Source: Thermocladium modestius JCM 10088 (lineage in GTDB: Archaea > Thermoproteota > Thermoprotei > Thermoproteales > Thermocladiaceae). Taken from it: a DNA stretch of 35,494 nucleotides. Location: NCBI GenBank assembly GCA_001315925.1, contig BBBF01000014.1, forward strand, positions 1 to 35,494, written 5' to 3'. This document shows positions 28,534 to 35,494 of this stretch, in pieces. Made by a program: the position numbers and the translations under genes. Position 1 is the stretch's first letter; each line of letters begins with the position of its first letter. Under the pieces are notes generated by a model, which did not search any database, was not told the origin of the DNA, and saw only the letters and a list, made by a program, of their open reading frames with translations.

Positions 28534-29459
28534 ATGTTATCCATATCGGGCGAATTGGCGAGGAGGATAATTGAGGAGGCCGATGCACGCGGCTGGATCC
28601 CCCCCAGCAGTACCTATCCATCCTATTAAGCAAGGCCAGTCCACAGAGAAGGCTGGACCTGCTTCCGCTCAAGTATAAGGCCGAGATAGCCGTGGCCGTC
28701 GCCAGGGCTGCCCTAGAGACGTTCAAGAAGGCCGCGGTGGTTTGGAGCGCTGGGAAGGATAGCACTGTGGTGCTCCACGCCGCCCTAAAGGCTAGGGAGG
28801 CGACTGGAAGGGATTTTGACGTGGTTTTCATTGATCACTTCATGCATTTCGAGGAGACGCTGAAGTTCATCGAGGACGTGGAGAGGCAGTGGGGGGGCTT
28901 GAAGGTTATATTCAAGGGGGGGAACGAGCGGTTGAGGGGGGGGTATAAGTATGGGGGGGATGAGGTTAAGGTTGATGAGTTGGATCCGAGGGATAGGGAG
29001 GAGTTGTTGAAGATAGGGTACACGGCGCCCAGCTTCAAGTACGCGTTGAACAACGTGGCCGCCAATCACTTGTTGAAGACGGTGCCCATGAATGAGTTCA
29101 TCAGGGATGGCGGGTATGAGGGCGTGTTCGTGGGGGGGATTAGGTGGGATGAGAACCCGGCCAGGGCTGGTGAGGTTTTCTTCAGCAGGAGGCAGGAGCC
29201 TCTTCACGTGAGGGTTCACCCAATCCTTCCATTCACTGAGAGGGACGTGTGGAATTACACGCTTGAGAATAAACTGCCCATAAACCCGCTCTATTATAGG
29301 GGGGGTTTTAGGAGCATTGATGATAAGTACGAGTCCAAGCCAACAGGGGGGGATAAGCCGGCCTGGGAGCAGGACTTGGAGGGGACGCCTGAGCGCGTGG
29401 GGAGGGCCCAGGATAAGGAGGGCATAATGGAGCTCCTCCGGAGATACGGATACATGTAA
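28534..29459 (+). CDS. PAPS/APS reductase-family PP-loop protein, frameshifted
   Basis: The PP-loop is VVWSAGKDSTVVLHAALKAR near residue 70. Family-specific segments are NPARAGEVFFSRRQEPLHVR, VHPILPFTERDVWNYTLENK and KPAWEQDLEGTPERVGRAQD. These proteins activate or reduce sulfate or act as related ATP pyrophosphatases. The N-terminal part MLSISGELARRIIEEADARG breaks near 28597, where one missing G in a GGG would restore DPQQYLSILL. This gene is the best illustration of tract change: Gly insertions at QWGG, KGGN, RGGYK, YGGD, VGGIRW, RGGF and TGGD all coincide with runs of seven or eight G, while two runs of four G near the end stay unexpanded. About 308 residues. Reductase function specifically is not proven. 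Confidence 0.88.
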
Positions 29460-29494
29460 GGTTCCACGCGTTCCGCTGAGTTTCAACGGTGTAC

Positions 29495-29502
29495 CTTAAT
29501 AA
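29495..29502 (+). promoter_or_regulatory. TATA element of the sulfatase-fold gene
   Basis: CTTAATAA lies about 26-30 bp before the ATGs at 29525 and 29529. Confidence 0.5.
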
Positions 29503-29528
29503 GAAATGCGGAGGGGGGGATTAGATGA

Positions 29529-30863
29529 ATGAAGAGGCCCAACATAATTCTATTAATAATAGATACGCTGAGGGAGGACCACGGCAAGGGATTGGAGGCA
29601 CTGGAGCAATTTGGTTTCGTCAAGTATGAGAATGCCATAGCCCCCCCGCTCCATGGACCTTGCCGAGCCACGCGTCGATTTTCACAGGCCTTTACCCGTC
29701 AATGCATGGAATACATGAATCGTATGGGGTCTACGTGGGCGAGAAGATGGCAGAGCTATCCTCGGCTAAAATGGAGGGACTACGACTGGGATTGCTGGGA
29801 GAGTTGGGGGACTATGGCTATGATACATATATAATCACCGCCAACCCATTCATAACTCCACTGCACGGCTTTCGCGGAACTAAGTCAATCCATTTACGCG
29901 GCTTCCTCTACTCCCTGGATAATGCCTATCTCAATGACTTGTTGAGGCTGTACAAGAACCACTTGAGGCTGGCCAGGGAGTTGATGAGGAGGGGGGCCAA
30001 GCGTGGCTGTCAATTAAGGGCGCGTACTACTTCGCAAGGAGCAAGATAGACCAGGCGCTGGTGAGGGCTGGAATTTACGAGAGACCGATACTGGAGAAGG
30101 GATCTAATCTAATACTGGAGATATTAGACGATGCGTTGAGGGGGGGAGGGAGGAGGACCGGGATTGATCTGCGGAAGGACGAGGGCAGCTTCTTCCTGTT
30201 CATAAACATGATGGAGGCGCATGCTCCTACGTGGCGGGTGACATAGATGACTCCCTATCCGTGAACGCCTATCTAGAGGCAGTGTTTAAGGGAGAGGCAC
30301 CAAGAGAGGCCGTGAACATATGGAGGAAAAGGTATCCGATTCACTCTGCCTATGCCGTGAGTCGCGCCTTGGATATAGTCAGGAAACTTAGCCTTGTGAT
30401 CGATGATTCCCTCTTCATAGTCACCTCGGACCACGGGGGGGAACTGCTTGGGGGGGATGGCGGCTTCAGCCACGGTTACTTCTTAGAGGATGGGGGGGTG
30501 TTAAGGGTTCCCCTCTACATAAGGTGGCCACGCGGCATGACGGCGTTGAAACAGGAGGGGGGGCAATTAATCAGTTTGACCCAGGTTCCATCATTGATTA
30601 GGGGCGTCGTAGATGGGTCGACCCCCGTGATCGGGAGGAGGATCGCCATGGCGGAGAGCTTCGGATCTAACTTCAACTATTCGGGACGCATATCGGTAAC
30701 CGAGGAGGAGGTGAAGAGGGTATTCTCGCATAGAGTCAAGGTTTACTTGCAGGGAGGGAAGTGGTTCGTATACAATGAGGGGGGGACAGATTCCATAGAG
30801 AAGGTGGAGGGAATGGGCATGGATGAGGCTAAGGCCACGGCCAAGAACTTATTGCAATGGTGA
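29529..30863 (+). CDS. alkaline phosphatase/sulfatase-superfamily hydrolase, frameshifted
   Basis: The N-terminal metal site is PNIILLIIDTLREDHG. After a break at the run of seven C at 29641-29647 the active-site segment reads WTLPSHASIFTGLYPSMHGI, where the nucleophile position is Thr rather than the Cys or Ser modified to formylglycine in sulfatases. A phosphatase, phosphodiesterase or phosphotransferase reaction is therefore more likely than sulfate ester hydrolysis. Further breaks near 30000 and 30228 join AYYFARSKIDQALVRAGIYE, FFLFINMMEAHAP and DIDDSLSVNAYLEAVFKGEA. The C-terminal metal site is FIVTSDHGGELLGGDGGFSH. About 440 residues, no signal peptide. It sits among glycan-related genes. 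Confidence 0.82.
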
Positions 30864-30955
30864 AGCATTCATCCAGTTCTGCCTGAGCAGCCCCCATCAA
30901 TTTTACCAGTGATAGATGCAGCTGATCTCATACATGGATCGATTCCATGATTAAA

Positions 30956-30964
30956 TTTTTAAAT
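30956..30964 (+). promoter_or_regulatory. TATA element of the glycosyltransferase-like gene
   Basis: TTTTTAAAT lies about 26 bp before ATG 30985 and selects it over the upstream TTG 30970. Confidence 0.55.
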
Positions 30965-30984
30965 CGCTATTGAGCCCTCTCTCA

Positions 30985-31823
30985 ATGATCTTGGTAACAT
31001 ATATGCCTTTTTATAGGATACATGAGGTATTGGAGTACTTCCAGAAGAACGTGGAGGCCATAAAACCAAGTTCAGCCATTGTCTACGTCGATAATGTATT
31101 TCACGATAGGCAAAAAGAGATGCTACGGAATATAATTCCAGGCAATATGGATGTGAGGGTTGGGAATTGGCGCAGCAGGAGCGGGACGTGGTTCACCATG
31201 CTGAGGGACCTGCAGGGAGCCGGCGATGTGGCGATAATGGATAGCGATAACGTGATTGATCCCATGTTTTCAGCTGTTCATCCGCTCATGAACTATGATA
31301 TGTATACCATATTGGATAGAGAGGCGTGGGGGGCAGGGGTGCTCCGAATACCATGATGAGGAGCCACAAGTTGGGGGGGGAGTTAAACGTTAACGGCACT
31401 ACAATAACGGTGTTTGGATACAGGATCTATGAACCTAACCTAATGAGGAAGGGGACTGTCCTCTTTATAGGGCCCAAGCAAGTAGTTGTTTATAGGAAGT
31501 TGCCTTCATTGGATGTAATAAATAAGGTGGAGGAGGCGTTTCTCGATGTTCCGCCGGAGCTCCGTCCATTCATAAATGACGAGGGCGTATTGGGGATACT
31601 GGCCTACTTGAGCGGCATCAAGGTAACTCCATGGATAGTACTCAGCAATCACATGCATCACGGATCAGAGCATCCAGCGTCTAGGACCAGAAAGGCAATA
31701 GTTGCCAGTGCCCAGTTGAAGTTTGCTAAGTCCCTTCAGAAGAGGTTCAAAATGAAGGAGTTCACCCTATATAGAACAAAGTATTTCTTGTCGCTCATCA
31801 AGGATATTTGGTACCTATATTGA
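30985..31823 (+). CDS. glycosyltransferase-like protein, frameshifted
   Basis: The N-terminal half (MILVTYMPFYRIHEVLEYFQ, SSAIVYVDNVFHDRQKEMLR, DVAIMDSDNVIDPMFSAVHP) resembles GT-A glycosyltransferases, with DSD as a metal-binding DxD candidate near residue 90. A shift in the run of six G near 31328-31333 leads to RGAPNTMMRSHKL, then TITVFGYRIYEPNLMRKGTV, LRPFINDEGVLGILAYLSGI and IVLSNHMHHGSEHPASRTRK, a His-rich stretch. It ends FLSLIKDIWYLY; length about 275. No family name is secure. Confidence 0.6.
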
Positions 31824-32105
31824 TCCTCACTCCCGGGATGGAGCCGATCCTCCGCTAGAGCCGATCACAAGCACTGGATTCCATTAACGAACAGCATCAC
31901 TATAAATACAATTGAAGGCGTGAATTCGAGCGATAGCCGCATTATGTTGCTTTTTCCTTGGTCTTTCTGTGATTGCGTTCACCGCATGGTCATACTTATT
32001 TTCAATTAAATAAAAACCATTCCATGAAGGGCCATTCCTTTCCCGGCGGAAGAAGACCTCCACTCTCCACTAAATTAAATTAGGGCTTAACCAAGCGAGC
32101 CCTCA
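31824..32105. other. A/T-rich intergenic region with possible small transcript
   Basis: The gap has a TATAAATA box near 31911-31918, about 30 bp before a 21-codon ORF at 31944-32009 (MLLFPWSFCDCVHRMVILIF), which is too short to trust. A second A/T box at 32071-32081 fits the gene starting at 32106. No run of six or more G/C occurs here. Confidence 0.35.
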
Positions 32106-33341
32106 ATGGATGCAGTATTAAGCGCAGCGTTTTTCCCAGCTCCGTGTGGAGGCAGTGCATCTGGGTTCAGAGGCTGGCATGTTTACGCAGCTGCTGGATT
32201 GTCAAAGCAGGGATTCCGCTCCATAGCAATGAACCCAGTAAGCTGTGGATCTGTATCGCTGGACGTAGTTGATGGAGTGCCTGTGTTGGGCATTCCCATA
32301 GACGTTGGACGGAGCTGGCCTCTCAGGGTAATTAATGGAGCAATAAAGGGACTGCTTGGTTATGATATGGAGTTGAGCGGGTTATCGCTCCATTACGGGG
32401 AGGTCCTACGTGATCTATCGGAGGGAGCCGTGCTTTACCTACACGGGTATCACAGGAGAAGCGAGGCTTGGTTGGCTTTGCGGAAGCTGTCACCATCCAT
32501 GAACGGGGGGAAACGAAGCTTATCCTTCAAAACCACGCATCCCCCCCCTCCCCACGGCTTGCGCAATGGGAATCCAATCCGTAAGTCAATATGGTATGTT
32601 AGAGAGGACGAATTACGGAGGCTACGGGCCTTCTTCTTTGCGTTGACTGAGGCCGAGAAGAGGTACTTGGAGGGATTGGGAGCGGAATTCGTTAAGGTTA
32701 GGCCTATGGCAGTTAACTTCGACTCCCTGATACCAGCAAGTGAAGAGCGAAAAACAATTATCAAGAGAGAGCTGGGATTGGATGAAGATTCCATATACGT
32801 GGTAATGTACGGAGGCGGGCTGGAGAAGGGAGTGCACTACGCTCCATTAATACACGGCGAGCTTCAAAGACGGTTCAAGTCAAGGCTAATAGTGACGGGC
32901 ATACCTGATCACCAGGAGGGAATATGGAGGTGGCTGGAATCGCATGGGGGGGTTACGGCATTCCTAAAATCAAGGCTATCCCACTCCGATTACCTGAAAC
33001 TAGTGTCAGCATCTAGCGCATTCATAATGCCGGCTAGGAGCAGCATCATATACGGCGGAATAACTGTTTCCGTGATGGAGGCATTAGCGATGGGCATTCC
33101 AGTAGTGTCTCCAACCCTAATTCACTTCCCCCCCGATCTTCATAGAATGAAGGAGGTGGGCGTCGCCACTCGTTTCGTAGATGAGCCAAGGGATTTACTG
33201 GACTTCTTGGACGAGGTAGTATGGGTATTGGAGAACAGGGACAGCTTCAATCCAAGTAGAATACATGAATTGGGGCAGCTCTATTACTCCTGGGAGGCCT
33301 TTTCAAGGGACTTCAGCGAGGCGGTGACAAGCCTGAGCTAA
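32106..33341 (+). CDS. glycosyltransferase family 4-like (group 1) protein, locally frameshifted
   Basis: The N-terminal Rossmann half starts MDAVLSAAFFPAPCGGSASG with FRGWHVYAAAGLSKQGFRSI; the donor half has VVMYGGGLEKGVHYAPLIHG, DYLKLVSASSAFIMPARSSI and the acidic GITVSVMEALAMGIPVVSPT segment typical of GT4 retaining enzymes. One frame is open throughout, but 32508-32585 is read out of frame: the run of six G at 32505-32510 is two over the four that gives MNGETKLILQNHAS, and a later compensating change near 32575 restores IRKSIWYVREDELRRL. The apparent PPPP patch belongs to this wrong-frame segment. About 410 residues. It likely acts at the membrane on lipid-linked sugars. Confidence 0.82.
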   Translation: MDAVLSAAFFPAPCGGSASGFRGWHVYAAAGLSKQGFRSIAMNPVSCGSVSLDVVDGVPVLGIPIDVGRSWPLRVINGAIKGLLGYDMELSGLSLHYGEVLRDLSEGAVLYLHGYHRRSEAWLALRKLSPSMNGGKRSLSFKTTHPPPPHGLRNGNPIRKSIWYVREDELRRLRAFFFALTEAEKRYLEGLGAEFVKVRPMAVNFDSLIPASEERKTIIKRELGLDEDSIYVVMYGGGLEKGVHYAPLIHGELQRRFKSRLIVTGIPDHQEGIWRWLESHGGVTAFLKSRLSHSDYLKLVSASSAFIMPARSSIIYGGITVSVMEALAMGIPVVSPTLIHFPPDLHRMKEVGVATRFVDEPRDLLDFLDEVVWVLENRDSFNPSRIHELGQLYYSWEAFSRDFSEAVTSLS

Positions 33342-33386
33342 AGATAGCTGACTCCCCCCCTACCCCCCCGGAAGCAGCGATTACCT

Positions 33387-33399
33387 CTTCTTTTTTTAT
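33387..33399 (+). terminator. T-rich tract after the glycosyltransferase
   Basis: CTTCTTTTTTTA about 45 bp after the stop is the T-rich stretch expected at archaeal transcript ends. Two runs of seven C lie just before it. Confidence 0.45.
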
Positions 33400-33423
33400 C
33401 AATTCATGCTTCAGTAGAGGCAA

Positions 33424-33501
33424 TCAAAAGAATGCGCTGACCAACTTTAGAAAACCAAGAAGCACAACAATAAGGAATACAGGCCTGAAACGCTGCTTCA
33501 T
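33424..33501 (-). CDS. possible 25-residue membrane peptide
   Basis: The minus-strand ATG at 33501 opens MKQRFRPVFLIVVLLGFLKL plus VSAFF and a stop: a basic N-terminus followed by one hydrophobic stretch, the look of a small membrane peptide. The TTTAAAAA element near 33516-33524 is only about 16 bp upstream, closer than usual. Chance is a real alternative. Confidence 0.25.
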   Translation of the reverse strand: MKQRFRPVFLIVVLLGFLKLVSAFF

Positions 33502-33516
33502 ATGTACCTCAACATG

Positions 33517-33524
33517 TTTTTAAA
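33517..33524 (+). promoter_or_regulatory. TATA element of the HIT operon
   Basis: TTTTTAAA lies about 35 bp before ATG 33555 and heads the three-gene unit that follows. Confidence 0.45.
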
Positions 33525-33554
33525 GCGGCACGGAATGATTTTGGCGATCACCGC

Positions 33555-34085
33555 ATGCGGGATTGCAATAACATGGATGTGCTGTTCTCTCCGTGGAGGT
33601 ATGATTACATAAAGAGCGCCGTGAGGAAGGAGCTTGGATGCTTCATTTGTTCTTATGTTAAGGATGATAAGGACGACGATAATCTAGTGGTGTTCAGGGG
33701 CAGGAAGTGCGTTGTATTGATGAATAAGTATCCATATAATAGGGGGCACGTGATGATTGCCCCCCCGTACAGGCATGTCCCCCCCTCGCTGGAGGATTTG
33801 AGCGATGATGAATTGATGGACTGCTCCAACCTAATTCTGGCCCTTATTAAGGCGGAGGAGGAGATATTATCTCCGGATGATTTCAACGTGGGCATAAACG
33901 TGGGGGGGAGAGCCGCTGGGGGGGCTGGGTTGGAGGAGCACATGCACGTGCACGTCATACCCAGGTGGATTGGGGGGGACGCAGGCGCCATTCCGTCCAG
34001 TTACGGCTTCAGCGATGTGGAGAGGGATATGAGGGAGATAATGCTTAAACTGAGGAGCAGGCTGGGGGGGCTTGGTCTACCGTGA
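33555..34085 (+). CDS. HIT-family nucleotide hydrolase/transferase
   Basis: The histidine triad is in LEEHMHVHVIPRWIGG, the HxHxHxx signature of HIT proteins, which hydrolyse or transfer nucleoside monophosphates from adducts such as AMP-lysine or dinucleoside polyphosphates. ELGCFICSYVKDD near the N-terminus is the zinc-binding start of the Fhit-like branch. The frame is open throughout, with Gly or Pro doublets at seven runs of seven G/C. ATG 33555 opens the frame; ATG 33573 (MDVLFSPWRYDYIK) gives a more usual N-terminus. The stop overlaps the next GTG by 4 bp. Confidence 0.92.
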   Translation: MRDCNNMDVLFSPWRYDYIKSAVRKELGCFICSYVKDDKDDDNLVVFRGRKCVVLMNKYPYNRGHVMIAPPYRHVPPSLEDLSDDELMDCSNLILALIKAEEEILSPDDFNVGINVGGRAAGGAGLEEHMHVHVIPRWIGGDAGAIPSSYGFSDVERDMREIMLKLRSRLGGLGLP

Positions 34086-34321
34086 TAGTGACGGCGAAGA
34101 AATTCATACCCATTGAAACCAAGCTACAGGAGGTGAGGCAACCGGTTATGGAGGCGGGGGGGAAGTTAATCGATAGAATCGGGGGGGAGGTGATAGACTC
34201 CCTGATAAACGATGTAGAGAAGAAGGGCAATGTGATTAACTTGGGAATATCCGTGTCGCCCCCCCTGAGCATAGGTAGCATTGATGGATTATTGGTGGTC
34301 GTCTGGGCGATGCTTCAATGA
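34082..34321 (+). CDS. small protein of unknown function between HIT and ATPase
   Basis: About 79 residues from GTG 34082: IVTAKKFIPIETKLQEVRQP, LIDRIGGEVIDSLINDVEKK, NLGISVSPPLSIGSIDGLLV, ending VVVWAMLQ. It overlaps the HIT stop (GTGA) and the ATPase start (ATGA) by 4 bp each. No family is recognised; its place in two overlaps suggests a partner of the ATPase. Confidence 0.65.
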   Translation: MIVTAKKFIPIETKLQEVRQPVMEAGGKLIDRIGGEVIDSLINDVEKKGNVINLGISVSPPLSIGSIDGLLVVVWAMLQ

Positions 34322-35409
34322 TTCGCAAGATCTGCGCGAGCAACTTCAAGGCGATAGGCGAGAAGTGCATTGAGGTGGGACGAGGATTGAATTTGGTGGT
34401 GGGCCCCCCCGGCCTCGGGCAAGAGCAGCCTCATGGAGTCCCTGGCGTTCCTTATGCAGAGCAAGGGAGAGGATTGGCTGATCACTGAGGGAAATTTCCT
34501 GGTAATACATGATTTACGGGACGTGATAAACGGGATGGATGGGTCGAAGATCATGGGCATTGGAATCGGGGGGGTCGATGTGGATGACTTCATGAGAAGT
34601 TTCCTCGAACCAAGCGGGGGGGTGATGGCTAGGACCATAGAGTATGAGTATAAGTACAGGCACTCAGATGGGTGGGTTTCGCAGACTGTGAAAATAGATG
34701 GGGGGGAGGAGATCACATTCGAAAAGGATGGGGGGGATGGCGGCATGATGACCAGGCCAAGGCCCCTAAGGCTATGCACTCCGCCGGCCTACGTAATGCA
34801 CGAGGATGCATTGATGCCGTGCGAGAATTCAAGCGAGGTGGGGGGGAGGGCTCAAGCTGCTTTATTCGCGTTAAGGCAATCCCTGCGGGATCGCTTCTTC
34901 TTCCTGGGCGAGAACAGGGTGGCTTGGTGGAAGAGAACCTTCGAGACCACGGTGGACTTACCAACTCATTCTGTGGGGGGGGAGACGGACAGTACACGGT
35001 TCATTTTCTATCCATGATACTGACCAAGCCAGAGTACTCGGAGGGGGGGGCTCAAGCCATTAAGGCCATGCTATCCAGGCTTGGGGGGGTGGATGACGTG
35101 ACGGCCGGATTTGTGGAGCCCAATAGGGTGTCGGGCTACTTATCCATGAAGGGACGATGGGGGGGCCCCCTCTACCACGCGGGGGGGCTAGCCATTAGGT
35201 CGCTGCTCCCACTGCTGGTCCAATTGGCTATATCGCCCAGAGGATCCACAGTGGTCGTGGATGGGGGGGTCGATATTGGGTTGAACGAGGAATGGCTGGA
35301 AATGATAATTGACATTCTATTGAGGGCAAGCAAGGATATACAGATAATAGCTACGTCCAGGTACGCCCCCCCAAAGAGTAGCGGGGGGGTGAATTTGGTG
35401 ACTTTATGA
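34318..35409 (+). CDS. RecF/SMC-like AAA ATPase, frameshifted in Walker A
   Basis: ATG 34318 begins MIRKICASNFKAIGEKCIEV with GLNLVVGP, the start of a RecF/SMC/OLD-type ATPase. Walker A falls on a run of seven C at 34405-34411: the natural reading is GPPASGKSSLMESLAFLMQS, which needs six. A second break at the run of eight G near 34975-34982 joins to GDGQYTVHFLSMILTKPEYS. Walker B is TVVVDGGVDIGLNEEWLEMI, followed by IQIIATSRYAPPKSSGG. About 360 residues, so there is no room for a long coiled coil. It is the last gene of the HIT unit; function unknown. Confidence 0.78.
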
Positions 35410-35434
35410 TGGACGCCGATTACGCCTCCAGGAA

Positions 35435-35455
35435 CATGCCTAGTTAAGTGGCATG
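35435..35455 (+). terminator. hairpin after the ATPase gene
   Basis: CATGCC at 35435-35440 pairs perfectly with GGCATG at 35450-35455 around a nine-base loop, 25 bp after the ATPase stop. No T-tract follows, so it is a possible transcript-end structure only. Confidence 0.3.
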
Positions 35456-35494
35456 CCTATTCGAGGAACCGCCGCGCGCCTTATACATCAATTT

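Noticed and set aside
28785..29486. Long minus-strand open frame of 233 codons opposite the PAPS-reductase-like gene
   Set aside because: It is the antisense shadow of a gene with strong family motifs, and its Pro/Leu-rich translation has no recognisable feature.
29508..29524. Purine-rich run of seven G before the sulfatase-fold start as a ribosome binding site
   Set aside because: Runs of seven G occur everywhere here, the TATA spacing fits a leaderless start, and the sequence is not GGAGGTGA-like.

Overview
The window reads as a chromosome segment of a hyperthermophilic archaeon of the Thermoproteota, most likely Thermoproteales, possibly near Caldivirga, Vulcanisaeta or Thermocladium. The genes are archaeal in type: full-length archaeal threonyl-tRNA synthetase, NurA nuclease, a nucleoside diphosphate kinase with the long crenarchaeal insertion, and a C/D box guide RNA. 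Many starts lie about 26-30 bp after an A/T-rich TATA element with no Shine-Dalgarno site, as expected for leaderless archaeal transcripts. The genus is inference.

The dominant oddity affects every gene. G or C runs of seven or eight are extremely common (my hand count is about 170 of length 7 and 45 of length 8, against about 14 of length 6 and none of 9 or more). In well-known enzymes the runs of seven sit where the family has a run of four, so one extra Gly or Pro codon appears. Runs that changed by another amount break the reading frame. Most genes below are therefore described as reconstructions across one or more frameshifts, and essential genes (thrS, hemB, hemA, ndk, asd) are as broken as the rest. 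A systematic sequencing or consensus artefact is the simplest explanation; a real tract-expansion process is the exciting one. Only raw reads can decide.

Layout. 1-7.6 kb: hemB, a PLP aminotransferase, asd and aspartokinase on the minus strand, a YkgJ-type cysteine cluster protein, thrS. 7.6-11.1 kb (minus): nucleotidyltransferase, radical SAM protein, unknown protein, ndk. 11.2-13.3 kb (plus): methyltransferase, a four-helix membrane protein, DUF62 SAM hydrolase-like enzyme. 13.3-15.7 kb (minus): hemA and precorrin-2 dehydrogenase, which with hemB give tetrapyrrole synthesis, then a NifX-like protein. 15.8-18.5 kb: two small unknown genes, a broken archaeal AAA ATPase behind tandem palindromes, and a decayed IS605-type tnpB. 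18.5-24 kb (minus): a tightly overlapping block of AAA ATPase, unknown protein, coiled-coil/winged-helix protein, unknown protein and NurA, the best candidate for an undescribed DNA-processing system. 24-26.7 kb: RimK-type ATP-grasp ligase and a large radical SAM protein. 26.8 kb: a C/D box sRNA whose guide matches a universal 23S rRNA segment. 26.9-33.4 kb: a likely surface-glycan region (flippase, PAPS-reductase-like enzyme, sulfatase/phosphatase-fold enzyme, two glycosyltransferase-like proteins). 33.5-35.4 kb: HIT protein, small unknown protein and RecF/SMC-like ATPase in 4-base overlaps.
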